64,000 nucleotides of DNA, taken from contig NZ_FXYY01000002.1 of NCBI RefSeq assembly GCF_900169165.1, positions 186,001 to 250,000 on the forward strand. Reading direction: 5' to 3'. Position numbers and translations under genes: made by a program. Positions 26,342 through 35,475 of this stretch are shown here, in pieces (within the stretch, counting starts at the first letter, position 1; each line of letters starts with the position of its first letter). A model generated the notes under the pieces. That model made no database searches. It was given only the letters and a program-made list of their open reading frames with translations, and had not been told where the DNA came from. This DNA comes from Brevibacterium linens ATCC 9172. Its GTDB lineage: Bacteria; Actinomycetota; Actinomycetes; Actinomycetales; Brevibacteriaceae.

Positions 26342-27655
26342 TTGACGCTGACCACCGAACACATGCCGGGCCTGGCCTCGGAGACGATCGGGATCTGGGT
26401 CGCAGCCGGGTCCCGCGACGAATCCGCCGAGACCGCCGGGTCGACGCATTTCCTCGAACACATGCTGTTCAAGGGCACCGGGTCGAGGGATGCGAAGTCC
26501 ATCGCCGCGGCCTTCGACCGCACCGGCGGGGATTCGAATGCGATCACCGCCAAGGAGCTCACCTGCTACTACTCCCGGTGCCTGGTGACCGACCTGCCGA
26601 ACATCACCGGGCTGCTCGTCGACATGGTCTCGAACTCCCAGCTCGATACCGAGGAGTTCGAACGCGAGCGCGGAGTGATCATCGAAGAGCTCGCCATGTC
26701 CGCCGATGATCCCGGCGACGTCCTCTTCGACGACTTCGATTCCCTGGTCTTCGGTTCGCACTCCCTGGCCCGGCCCGTGGGTGCGACGAAGGATCAGATC
26801 CGCGTACTCGGCCATCACACGGTCATCGACCACTATCAGTCGACGTACATTCCGCCTCGTCTGGTCATCGCCGCCGCTGGCGGTGCGACCCATGAAGAGG
26901 TCCTCGCGATGGTTGAGGATGCCCTCGCCGAGGCGGGGCTCGGATCTCGTGCCGACGTCTGGTCGGGTGCGGGGAGCGTGGTTCACGGTGCGGACTCGGT
27001 GGGCACCGGCGACGCGGACGGCGGGGCCGCCTCGGTGGCGAAAGGCTCGCACCTCGGTGGGGCCGCCCGGGTGCGTCCGGAATTCCACTCCGGGAAGTCG
27101 CATACGGTCAAGGACATCGAACAGCTGGGCATCATGCTCGGCTGCGAAGGTCTGGAAGAAGGCCATGACGACCGGTTCATCTACTCGGTCATGCTCACGA
27201 TGCTCGGCGGCGGAATGTCGTCGCGACTGTTCCAGAGCGTGCGCGAGGAGCGCGGACTGGCCTATGCCGTGAACTGTGTGGCCAGCCAGTTCACGGATAC
27301 CGGCACCTTCGGCATCTATGCCGGCTGTACGGCCGAGAACGGTCAGGCCGTCGTCGACCTGGCCATGAGCGAATGGGACCGGTTGGCGCACGAGACGCCG
27401 AGCCAGTTCGAGCTCGACGAGATCGTGTCCCAGCTCTCAGGCTCGATGGTGCTCGGTCTCGAGTCCTCTGCGGCGCGGATGAACCGTCTCGCGCGGTCGG
27501 AGATCTTCGGGCTGCCGCTCGAATCGCCGATGGACCTCATCGAACGTGTCCGCTCGGTCACGGCCGAGGACGTCAGCGAGATGGCCGGGCGGCTGCTGTC
27601 GCGGCCCAAGGCTCTGGCGCTGGTCGGACCGGCAGCCGAGGTTGAGCTGCCCTGA
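26342..27655 (+). CDS. M16 family zinc peptidase (pitrilysin/processing-peptidase type)
   Basis: A 437-residue protein with the inverted zinc motif HFLEH (His36, Glu39, His40) and downstream Glu residues of the M16 family, and the second-domain signature SRLFQSVREERGLAYAV. It corresponds to the conserved peptidase gene after pnp in Actinobacteria. A linker-like Gly/Ala/Asp insertion (about residues 205–240) contains GGAASV, encoded by the 15-mer repeat at 27023. The start is a problem: the family-typical VLPGGL precedes the TTG at 26342 in frame, but no ATG, GTG or TTG lies between it and pnp. Translation may begin at a rare codon such as the ATC at 26315. Confidence 0.85.
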   Translation: MTLTTEHMPGLASETIGIWVAAGSRDESAETAGSTHFLEHMLFKGTGSRDAKSIAAAFDRTGGDSNAITAKELTCYYSRCLVTDLPNITGLLVDMVSNSQLDTEEFERERGVIIEELAMSADDPGDVLFDDFDSLVFGSHSLARPVGATKDQIRVLGHHTVIDHYQSTYIPPRLVIAAAGGATHEEVLAMVEDALAEAGLGSRADVWSGAGSVVHGADSVGTGDADGGAASVAKGSHLGGAARVRPEFHSGKSHTVKDIEQLGIMLGCEGLEEGHDDRFIYSVMLTMLGGGMSSRLFQSVREERGLAYAVNCVASQFTDTGTFGIYAGCTAENGQAVVDLAMSEWDRLAHETPSQFELDEIVSQLSGSMVLGLESSAARMNRLARSEIFGLPLESPMDLIERVRSVTAEDVSEMAGRLLSRPKALALVGPAAEVELP

Positions 27656-27731
27656 GCGCGTTGCCGCGTGCAGGGCTTCGGCTCTCGGTCGCGTGATGCC
27701 CGTCAGCAGGAACGTAGAAGGGGTAGGCGAG

Positions 27732-28337
27732 ATGGCGAGGAAGAACGCGGCGGTCCGTCGGGAGGAGATCCTGGCGGCCACGGTCGAGGAGATCGAGGCA
27801 ACGGTTCTGCGCGGGCTGCGCGTCTCCGACGTCGCTGCCCGTCTGGGTGTGAGCGCCAGCCTCGTCATCTACCACTTCGAGACGAAGGAAGCCCTCGTGG
27901 CCGAAGCCTTCGACTTCGCCGGGCGGCAGGACATCGACCATGCCAGGGAACTGGCAGCTGGGGCTGCCTCGGCGAGGGGGAGTGCTTCGGCTCTCCAGCG
28001 ATTGCGGGACGTCGTCCGCTGGTACCTGCCCCGCGGGTCCTCGCGCAGCTGGAAGATCTGGATCGACGGCTGGTCGGCCGGACTCGTCGACGACGCTCTG
28101 CGGTCGACGTTCGCCGCTCTCGACCAGGAGTGGAAGTCGATCCTCGTGGGCCTCATGGACGAGGCCATCGCGGCAGGCGAATGCTCGGCCCCGGACGGCG
28201 GCACCGAGGCGTGTGCGACCCGGGTACTGGCCTTCCTCGACGGTCTGGCGATCCAGGTGATGGTCAATTCGCAGGCCGTCGACACTGAGGCGCTGAGCGC
28301 CTGGGTCGACGACTTCCTCCGCCGCGAACTCGGGTGA
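27732..28337 (+). CDS. TetR family transcriptional regulator
   Basis: A 201-residue regulator. Residues 8–55 form the helix-turn-helix domain (RREEILAATVEEIE, LRVSDVAARLGVSASLVIYHF with the typical YHF-K ending). The C-terminal ligand domain (GSSRSWKIWIDGWSAGL onward) resembles BetI-like TetR proteins. The ATG at 27732 is preceded by a purine-rich region; an in-frame ATG at 27694 is the alternative. A perfect 22-bp palindrome 53 bases after its stop, just before the catabolic genes, is the likely operator. Confidence 0.87.
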   Translation: MARKNAAVRREEILAATVEEIEATVLRGLRVSDVAARLGVSASLVIYHFETKEALVAEAFDFAGRQDIDHARELAAGAASARGSASALQRLRDVVRWYLPRGSSRSWKIWIDGWSAGLVDDALRSTFAALDQEWKSILVGLMDEAIAAGECSAPDGGTEACATRVLAFLDGLAIQVMVNSQAVDTEALSAWVDDFLRRELG

Positions 28338-28389
28338 GTACGCCCCTTGACGTGGTGGGCATCGCGCCGTCAGACTTGAGTCGTACACG

Positions 28390-28411
28390 TTACTGAATAG
28401 CGATTCAGTAA
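28390..28411. promoter_or_regulatory. 22-bp palindromic putative TetR operator
   Basis: TTACTGAAT (28390–28398), AGCG, ATTCAGTAA (28403–28411): arms are fully complementary. It lies in the AT-richest part of the gap between the TetR gene and the dehydrogenase-like gene, 41 bases before the latter's start. Length and symmetry fit a TetR-family operator. Repression of the downstream module by the adjacent regulator is inferred. Confidence 0.75.
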
Positions 28412-28451
28412 GGCTTGGACGTCATCTGCTCCCGACTCTCCTGGAGGCCCC

Positions 28452-29648
28452 ATGTTCATGGACATCACCTGGCAGGACTCTGTCACCGGCGCGGCAGGCT
28501 ATGTCGTCATCGACACCCTCGTGCGCGGCACCGCGTCGGGCGGACTGCGTATGCGCAAGGGCTGCTCGCTCGACGAGGTGCGCGGACTCGCCCAGGGGAT
28601 GACCCGCAAGGAAGCCATCCACCTCCGCGAGGGCCGACGCTATGTGCCCGTCGGCGGTGCCAAGGGCGGCATCGACTTCGACCCCCGCGCACCCGGAGCC
28701 AGGGACGTCCTCGAACGCTTCCTCGTCGACATCAATCCGATCATGCACGCCTACTGGGCTCTCGGCGAAGACCTCGGTGTCCGCCAGGACGACATCGACG
28801 AGATCCTCGACCGCCGCGCACTCGGCTCAGGACTGTCCGCCGTCGACAAGCTCGTCGACGATCCGGCCGCCGTCGAAGCCCGCGCGGACAAGGCGTTCTC
28901 CACCATCGTCGACGGCCTCGCCCAGGACGAACTCGTCGGCGGCCTCGGCGTAGCCACCTCGGTGCTTGCCGCCCTGCACGACGCCGGCCGCGCCCCCGGT
29001 GAATCCACAGCCGTCATCCAAGGATTCGGCTCCATGGGCGGAGCCACCGCCCGCTACCTCGCCGAGGCGGGACTGCGCATCGTCGGCATCGCCGATGCCG
29101 ACGGATTCGTCACCAACCCCGCGGGACTCGACGTCGAAGCGCTGCTGATCACCCGCGACCAGTTCGGCGGCATCGATCGCGCAGCACTGCGCCCCGAGGA
29201 CCACGTCGGCGATCGTGACGACTGGCTCGCCGCCGACGCCGACGTCCTGATCCCCGCTGCCGTGAGCTACTCGATCACGCCGGACAACTGCGACCGCATC
29301 ACCGCCTCACTCATCGTCGAGGCCGCGAACATGCCCGTCCTGCCCGCAGCCGAAGAAACGCTGCAGACCCGCGGCGTCACCGTCATCCCGGACTTCCTCG
29401 CGAACTCAGCGACAAACGCCTGGTGGTGGTGGGTGACCTTCGGCGACGTCGACGGCAGTTGGGACGACAGCCGCACCATCGTCACCACCACCCTGCGCGA
29501 CCTCACCGCCGAAGTCCTCACCGCCGCCCGCGACCAGGGCATCAGCCCCCGGGCGGCAGCGCAGGCGAAGGTCGATGCGAACCTCGCCGCGCTCCACGCG
29601 GCCTCTGCCGAAAACACCGCCGCCCCCGCCTCGGCGCCGGAGCGCTAG
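28452..29648 (+). CDS. Glu/Leu/Phe/Val dehydrogenase family protein
   Basis: The 398-residue protein has the N-terminal substrate domain with GGLRMRKGCSLDEVRGLAQGM and the catalytic-lysine motif VGGAKGGIDFD (Lys71), then an NAD-binding Rossmann domain with GFGSMGGATARYLAEAG and a late NSATNAWWWW segment. Family members oxidatively deaminate an amino acid to a 2-oxo acid. The sequence departs from classical glutamate dehydrogenases (short N-terminus, TASGGLR instead of the usual KGG substrate loop), so the substrate is open. It heads a unit with a CoA ligase 4 bases downstream, a TPP enzyme and an acyl-CoA dehydrogenase. Confidence 0.85.
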   Translation: MFMDITWQDSVTGAAGYVVIDTLVRGTASGGLRMRKGCSLDEVRGLAQGMTRKEAIHLREGRRYVPVGGAKGGIDFDPRAPGARDVLERFLVDINPIMHAYWALGEDLGVRQDDIDEILDRRALGSGLSAVDKLVDDPAAVEARADKAFSTIVDGLAQDELVGGLGVATSVLAALHDAGRAPGESTAVIQGFGSMGGATARYLAEAGLRIVGIADADGFVTNPAGLDVEALLITRDQFGGIDRAALRPEDHVGDRDDWLAADADVLIPAAVSYSITPDNCDRITASLIVEAANMPVLPAAEETLQTRGVTVIPDFLANSATNAWWWWVTFGDVDGSWDDSRTIVTTTLRDLTAEVLTAARDQGISPRAAAQAKVDANLAALHAASAENTAAPASAPER

Positions 29649-29652
29649 CGAC

Positions 29653-31755
29653 ATGGACGCGTTCTTCGATCCCGGCAGCGTCGCCGTCCTCGGAGCCTCG
29701 AACGATTCCAGCAAATGGGGTTTCTGGCTCGCGGCCGGAGCCCTGCGCGGATCCGAGCGCCGCCGCGTCTACCTCATCAACGCCACAGCCGCCTCGATCC
29801 AGGGCCGGCCGACGTACGCTCGCCTCAGCGACCTGCCGGAGACCCCGGAGCTGCTCGTCATCTCCGTGCCCGGCCCGACCGTCGCGGCAGTCGTCGCCGA
29901 AGCACTCGAGAACGGAGTGCGCGCCTTCCTCATCATCTCCGCCCGCGTCCCCGACGCCGACGCATTGGCTGCCACGATCCGTCAAGCCGGCGGCCGCCTC
30001 ATCGGCCCGAACTCCTTAGGGCTCGTCGACTCACACGCTGATCTGCTCCTGGCCTGGGGCAATTTCACCCCCGGAAGTCTCGCCGTGGTCACCCAGAGCG
30101 GACAGCTCGGCACGGAGATCGCCACCCTCGCGGCCCGCAGCGGACTCGGCATCTCCCGGTTCGCGTCGATCGGCGGCCAATCCGACGTCCGCGCCGCCGA
30201 AGTGCTCACCACCCTCGTCGACGACCCCGCCACCGCTCAGGTCGCGCTCTACCTCGAATCCTTCACCGGCGGCGCCGCCCTCGTCTCCGCCCTCAAAGCC
30301 CTGCGCGCCGCCGGGAAGCCGACGATGATCCTGACCACCGGAGCCTCCAATGCAGGAGCGCGACTGGCACGATCCCACACCGGGTCGATGACCACGGCCA
30401 TGGACACCATCGACGCCGCCTGCCGGGCCGCCGGCTCCATTCGCCTGACCACCCCCGGCCAGCTCGTCGAACTCGCCGGATTCTTCGCCTCGGCCTGGCT
30501 GCCGAACGGCCCGCGCATCGGTGTGCTCTCCGACTCCGGCGGGCAGGGAGCGATCGCCGCCGACACCGCCGAGAGCTGGGGTCTCAATGTCACCGAACTG
30601 ACACCGACCACGCGACAACGTGCCGCCGGAATCCTCACCGACGCCGACCACATCGACAACCCCATCGACCTCGACGGCGCAGGAGAGAAGAACCTCGACG
30701 TCTACGCGGACCTCGCCGAGGTGCTGCTGACCGATACGGACATCGACGCCGTCGTCCTGTCCGGATACTTCGGCTGCTACGGCGAGGACGTCCCCGACCT
30801 CATCGACCGGGAACTGGCCGTCGTCGACCGGTTGGGTGACCTCGTCGCCGAGGCGAAGAAACCCGTCATCGTCCACTCGATGAGCGCATCCTCGCCGGCC
30901 GTCACCCGCCTCTGGGAGCTCGGCGTCCCCGTCTGCACCTCCATCGAAGCGGCCATGCGCGTGCTCGCCCGCGCCGACTTCTACGCCGCCCATTCGGGCC
31001 GGCTCACCGAACCACTCGAACTCACCGGCCCCGTCACCCCGTGGGGCACCGGATACGCCGCCGCCCGAGCGGTGATCGAGGACGCGGGGATTCCCGTCCC
31101 TGCCGCTGTCACCGTGGGCAGCGTGGGCCCGGGGGAGACCCGCGCACCCACCGAGGCGGTCCCGGAATCCGGACTCAATCCACCGTTCGCGCTCAAGGCC
31201 GGATGGCCTGCTCACAAGACCGAGGTCGGGGGCATCGCACTGGGGTTGAACGACCTCCACGCGGTCGAAACGGCGTATGCGGACATGGTGGGCCGCCTCG
31301 GCGATGGTGAGTACATCCTCGAGGAGATGGACACACGTGACCATGTCGTCGAGATCCTCGTCGGGGGTCGGCAGGACGAGAACTTCGGGCCGCTCGTCAT
31401 CGTCGCCGCCGGCGGGACGGAGACCGAACTCTTCGCCGATACGTGGCTCGAACTCGCCCCCGTCACCCACACCGAAGCCCTCGACATGATCGCGCGGCTG
31501 AGCTGCTCGCGGCTGCTCACCGGATGGCGGGGCAGGCCCGCCGCAGACATCGACGCCCTGGCCGAGGTCATCGTCGCGGTGTCCCGACTGGTGGCCGGGA
31601 ACAACGCCATCGCCGAAATCGAGATCAACCCGGTGCGAGTCGCCCCGGACGGCGCCCTGGCTGTCGACGCACTCGTCGTGACAACGGACTACCCGCCAGC
31701 GGAGAACGTGTCAGCAGGGAATGTGTCAGCAGAGAACCCGAACAGCGAGGACTGA
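29653..31755 (+). CDS. acetate–CoA ligase family protein (NDP-forming acyl-CoA synthetase, fused subunits)
   Basis: A 700-residue protein with the alpha-type half first (CoA-binding SVAVLGASNDSSKWG, GPNSLGLVD, TQSGQLGTEIA, and the phosphohistidine motif ARSHTGS with His242), then an ATP-grasp beta-type half from about residue 470 (FALKAGWPAHKTEVGG, EILVGGRQDENFGPLVIVAAGG, EIEINPVRV). Family members interconvert an acyl-CoA, NDP and Pi with a free acid, CoA and NTP through a phosphohistidine. The ATG at 29653 is 4 bases after the dehydrogenase stop. Acyl-chain specificity cannot be read from sequence. Confidence 0.88.
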   Translation: MDAFFDPGSVAVLGASNDSSKWGFWLAAGALRGSERRRVYLINATAASIQGRPTYARLSDLPETPELLVISVPGPTVAAVVAEALENGVRAFLIISARVPDADALAATIRQAGGRLIGPNSLGLVDSHADLLLAWGNFTPGSLAVVTQSGQLGTEIATLAARSGLGISRFASIGGQSDVRAAEVLTTLVDDPATAQVALYLESFTGGAALVSALKALRAAGKPTMILTTGASNAGARLARSHTGSMTTAMDTIDAACRAAGSIRLTTPGQLVELAGFFASAWLPNGPRIGVLSDSGGQGAIAADTAESWGLNVTELTPTTRQRAAGILTDADHIDNPIDLDGAGEKNLDVYADLAEVLLTDTDIDAVVLSGYFGCYGEDVPDLIDRELAVVDRLGDLVAEAKKPVIVHSMSASSPAVTRLWELGVPVCTSIEAAMRVLARADFYAAHSGRLTEPLELTGPVTPWGTGYAAARAVIEDAGIPVPAAVTVGSVGPGETRAPTEAVPESGLNPPFALKAGWPAHKTEVGGIALGLNDLHAVETAYADMVGRLGDGEYILEEMDTRDHVVEILVGGRQDENFGPLVIVAAGGTETELFADTWLELAPVTHTEALDMIARLSCSRLLTGWRGRPAADIDALAEVIVAVSRLVAGNNAIAEIEINPVRVAPDGALAVDALVVTTDYPPAENVSAGNVSAENPNSED

Positions 31756-31757
31756 GA

Positions 31758-33392
31758 ATGGACCAGACGACCACCACCGGCGGGGCACATCTGGCTCGCG
31801 CACTCTAGGCCGAAGGGATCACCCGTGTCTTCGGGATCCCCGGCACCCATAACCTCGAGATCTTCGCGCAGCTGAGTGCCGCCGGAATCGCCATCGTCTC
31901 ACCCCGCCACGAACAGGGCGCGGGCTATATGGCCGACGGCGCCGCCCGCGTCACCGGTGAGGTGCAGGTCGTCGTCACGACCACCGGACCGGCCGCGCTC
32001 AATGCGCTCACCGCCCTGCTGCAGTCCTTCACCGACTCCGTACCCGTCCTCCTCATCACGCCGGGCATGCCGCTGACCCACCCCGGCCGCGGCAACGGGC
32101 TCCTCCATGAGGTTCGCGATCAGTCCGCGGCTCTCTCAGCCGTCCTCACCGAGGTCATGCGGGTCACGAGTCCCGGCGAGGTGTCGCTGGCGGTGGGGCA
32201 GACACTGTCGGCGATGCGTTCGGGGCGGACCCGTCCGGCCGCAATCGAGATCCCGCTCGATCTCATCGAAGCCGCCGGCCCCGGAACACGCCACCCGTCC
32301 GTGACCCGGGCACTGCCGGCTCCGGTGCCCTCAGCGATCGATGCCGCCGCCGAGGCGATCGCCGGTTCGACGCGACCGCTCATCATCGCCGGCGCCGGAG
32401 CTCACGGAGCAGGAGAGGAGGTCGCAGCGTTGGCGGAGACGCTCGGAGCGGGAATCGTCCTGTCGTCGAATGCGAAGGGACTCGTCGACGACCGCGCCGA
32501 GACCACCATCGGCGCCATCGGGGTCCTCGAACTGCTCCCCGAGCTCACGGGCGATGCCGATGCGGTCATCGCGATCGGCACCGAACTGGCCCCCAGCGAC
32601 TTCTGGCCCGACCCCCTGCCGCTGCCCGACACCGTCGTGCGCATCGACATCGACGAGGTGCAGATGCTCACGAACGCTGACGTCAGCCATCCGATCCTCG
32701 CCGCCGCGAAGGACGCGACAGCCGCCCTGAACGAGCGGATGTCCGTGCAGCGGACGGAGTCCGCGACCATCGCCGCACGGGACTGGACGGGCGGCTGGAA
32801 GGCAAGGGCCGCCTCGGCGATGGAATCCGACGGTCGACCCTGGGCCGATCTCTCGACGGCACTCACCGCGTTCGCGGAGACCGACGACTCGCCGCTCATC
32901 GTCGCGGCGGACTCGACGATGGCCTGCTACTACGGGGCGCAGACCGGGTGGAAGGCCCGCCCCGGTGACCGGTTCCTCTACCCGGCAGGGGCGGGCACGC
33001 TCGGCTTCGGTCTGCCCGCCGGAATCGGTGCGAAACTCGCGGCTCCGCAGGCCAGAGTGGTCGCGGTCGAAGGCGACGGGGGAGCGATGTTCACGATCGC
33101 CGAACTCGCCGCAGCCGTCCAGGCAGGCGTGCGGATGAGCCTCATCATCGTCGACAACGGCGGGTACGGGGAGATCCTCAACGAGATGGACGACCGCGGG
33201 GACACCCCGTCCGGGGTGAAGCTGACCGGACCGGACTTCCCGGCGCTGGCGCAGGCGATGGGGGCACGCGGGGTCCATGTCGACGGGGCAGATGCGCTGC
33301 TGGCCGCTCTCACCGAGGCGGAAGCAGCAAATGGTCCGACACTCATCCACATCACCGAGGATTCCCGGGCCGGAGCGGACATGCTCGACTGA
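31758..33392 (+). pseudogene. TPP-dependent 2-oxo-acid decarboxylase/acetolactate synthase-like gene with in-frame TAG at codon 17
   Basis: From the ATG at 31758 (2 bases after the ligase stop, with GAGGA upstream) the frame reads MDQTTTTGGAHLARAL, then TAG at 31806–31808, then AEGITRVFGIPGTHN and an uninterrupted 527-codon frame. Both sides match the start of TPP enzymes, where an ordinary residue, often Gln or Arg, fills the TAG position. The rest is intact: RHEQGAGYMADG with the catalytic Glu, and the TPP motif GDGGAMFT…DNGGYG. The next in-frame ATG (31929) lies after the catalytic Glu, so re-initiation would not give an active enzyme. A CAG-to-TAG change, readthrough or a sequencing error are the options. 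Confidence 0.8.
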
Positions 33393-33462
33393 CTGGGGAC
33401 GAGGGACGTCGGTCGGGCGCAATGGGGCGCCCGACCTCCACTGACAATGCGAAGGAGAACCG

Positions 33463-34629
33463 ATGAACTACACACCGTGGCCGCTGACCGATGAACAGCA
33501 CGACATCCTCGACCTCGTGCGCGGATTCGCTCACGACACGATCCGACCGGCCGGTCGCCGCGTCGACGAAGCCGACACCGAATCGCCCGTCGACATCTTC
33601 ACCGCAGCCGCGAAGCTCGGGATCACCGACTTCATGATCCCCGAGGAATTCGGCGGCGGCGGATTCACCGATGTCTTCACCCAATGCCTCGTCCAGGAAC
33701 AGCTGTGCTTCGGGGATCCGGGCATCGGGAACTTCGTGTGCTCGAACGGCTTCTTCGCCGACCCGATCCTCGCATTGGGCACGCCGGAGCAGAAAGAGGA
33801 GTGGCTGCGACCTCTCACGGGGCCGGAGCCGAAGATCACGGCGCTGGCGACGACGGAACCCGGCTCCGGATCGGATTCGGCGTCGATCATCACCCGGGCG
33901 GATGCCGTCGACGGCGGGTACGTGCTCAACGGGCAGAAGGCCTGGATCTCGAACGCGGGGCTCGCCGACTTCTACGTCGTCTTCGCCAAAACCGACTCCT
34001 CGCAGCGTTCGCGCGGGATCAGCGCATTCCTGCTGCCGCGGGAGACCGAGGGGATGGAGTTCGGGGCGCCGATGAAGAAGATGGGACAGCGGGCCATCGT
34101 GTGTCGGGAGATCTTCCTCTCCGACGCCTTCGTGTCCACTTCGGGCCGCCTCGGCGAGGAAGGGCAGGGGTTCTACGGACTCATGCGCACCTTCGACATC
34201 TCACGGGTGGTGCTCGGGGCTGCGGCGCTCGGCACGGCACGGGCGGCCTTCGAATATGCGCGTGACTATGCGCGAGAGCGCACACAGTTCGGGACGAGGA
34301 TCATCGATCATCAGGCCGTGGCGTTCCGGCTGGCGGATATGTCCTCGCGGATCGACGCCGCGTGGCTGCAGGTGCTCAACGCGGCGCGGATGCTCGACGC
34401 CGGTGACGCCGTGGGCCGGGAGAAGACGACGGCCGCGGCGGCCATGGCGAAGCTGAACGCCTCGGAGACGGCGATGTTCTGCACCTGGGCGGCCGTGCAG
34501 ACCCTCGGCGGATGGGGGTATTCGCGAGAGCATCCCGTCGAGCAGTGGATGCGCGATGCCAAGCTCGAGGAGATCGAGGAGGGCACCTCGGACATCATGC
34601 GGCTGCTCATCTCACGCAACCTCGGGTGA
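33463..34629 (+). CDS. acyl-CoA dehydrogenase
   Basis: FAD enzyme of 388 residues, full length for the family: N-terminal helices (LTDEQHDILDLVRGFAHDTI), the FAD-binding segment ALATTEPGSGSD, the middle beta domain (GYVLNGQKAWISNAG), and the C-terminal helical domain with RTQFGTRIIDHQAVAF and the catalytic-base region EEGTSDIMR. It would oxidise an acyl-CoA to the trans-2-enoyl-CoA and pass electrons to ETF. AAGGAG precedes the ATG. As the last gene of the module it fits downstream of the CoA ligase, suggesting oxidation of a branched or aryl acyl-CoA derived from an amino acid (inference). Confidence 0.92.
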   Translation: MNYTPWPLTDEQHDILDLVRGFAHDTIRPAGRRVDEADTESPVDIFTAAAKLGITDFMIPEEFGGGGFTDVFTQCLVQEQLCFGDPGIGNFVCSNGFFADPILALGTPEQKEEWLRPLTGPEPKITALATTEPGSGSDSASIITRADAVDGGYVLNGQKAWISNAGLADFYVVFAKTDSSQRSRGISAFLLPRETEGMEFGAPMKKMGQRAIVCREIFLSDAFVSTSGRLGEEGQGFYGLMRTFDISRVVLGAAALGTARAAFEYARDYARERTQFGTRIIDHQAVAFRLADMSSRIDAAWLQVLNAARMLDAGDAVGREKTTAAAAMAKLNASETAMFCTWAAVQTLGGWGYSREHPVEQWMRDAKLEEIEEGTSDIMRLLISRNLG

Positions 34630-34759
34630 AACCGTCACCGGCACGCAGGTGGCGGTGGCAGGTTGACGTCGGGGCCGCCTCGGTGAGGGGGTCAGCCTTT
34701 CCGGAACGGCGTCGAGATGTCACCTCGCGTCATATGGAATAGGTTGCCGAATCCCCTTG

Positions 34760-34788
34760 TTGTCCGAGATGAGACCCTGGGATAGGGT
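34760..34788 (+). promoter_or_regulatory. putative sigma-A promoter of sodA
   Basis: TTGTCC (34760–34765) and TAGGGT (34783–34788) are separated by 17 bases and lie 53 bases upstream of the sodA ATG, after a 130-bp gene-free stretch. The hexamers fit loose actinobacterial -35/-10 consensus sequences. No operator is obvious nearby. Confidence 0.45.
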
Positions 34789-34840
34789 CGAAATGAAGCC
34801 ACCGATGTGGTGGTCATCAAATCTGATCAGGAGGAATCTC

Positions 34841-35467
34841 ATGGCTGAGCAGTACACACTTCCGGAACTGCCCTACGACTACTCCGCTCTTGAGCCGCAC
34901 ATCTCGGCTCGCATCATGGAGCTGCACCACGACAAGCACCACGCCACCTACGTCAAGGGCGCCAACACCGCCGCCCAGCAGCTGGCCGAAGCCCGCGAGT
35001 CCGGCAACCTCGCGAATGTGCCGAAGCTGACCCGCGACCTCGCGTTCAACTTGGGCGGTCACGTCAACCACTCGATCTTCTGGAACAACATGTCCCCGGA
35101 CGGTGGAGACAAGCCGGTCGGTGAACTCGCCGCAGCCATCGACGACCAGTTCGGTTCGTTCGACAAGTTCCGCGAGCACTTCACCACCGCGGCCACCACG
35201 ATCCAGGGCTCCGGCTGGGCCGTCCTCGTCTACGACCAGCTCGGCGGGAACCTCTTCATTGAGCAGCTCAAGGACCAGCAGTCCGACATCCAGCTCGGGG
35301 GCACCCCGGTTCTGCAGCTCGACATGTGGGAGCACGCCTTCTACCTCGACTACCAGAACGTCAAGCCCGACTACGTCAAGGCTTGGTGGAACATCGTCAA
35401 CTGGGCCGACGCCGGCGCACGTTTCGACCGTGCAGTCGCTCAGACCAAGGGCCTCCTCCTCGGCTGA
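34841..35467 (+). CDS. sodA: superoxide dismutase (Mn/Fe family)
   Basis: The 208-residue enzyme dismutates superoxide. Metal ligands are His29 (ELHHDKHH), His76 ([10 protein letters not shown]), Asp160 and His164 ([12 protein letters not shown]). The residues around GGHVNHS and [12 protein letters not shown] favour manganese, though metal choice cannot be fixed from sequence. The ATG at 34841 has an excellent GGAGG 6–10 bases upstream. Monocistronic by context, with its own promoter and palindrome copy B just after the stop. Confidence 0.96.
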   Translation: MAEQYTLPELPYDYSALEPHISARIMELHHDKHHATYVKGANTAAQQLAEARESGNLANVPKLTRDLAFNLGGHVNHSIFWNNMSPDGGDKPVGELAAAIDDQFGSFDKFREHFTTAATTIQGSGWAVLVYDQLGGNLFIEQLKDQQSDIQLGGTPVLQLDMWEHAFYLDYQNVKPDYVKAWWNIVNWADAGARFDRAVAQTKGLLLG

Positions 35468-35475
35468 GACCCCAA

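Noticed and set aside
31929-33392. Treating the TPP enzyme as an intact gene starting at the ATG at 31929
   Set aside because: This start would remove the first 57 codons including the catalytic Glu, while upstream codons on both sides of the TAG match the family.
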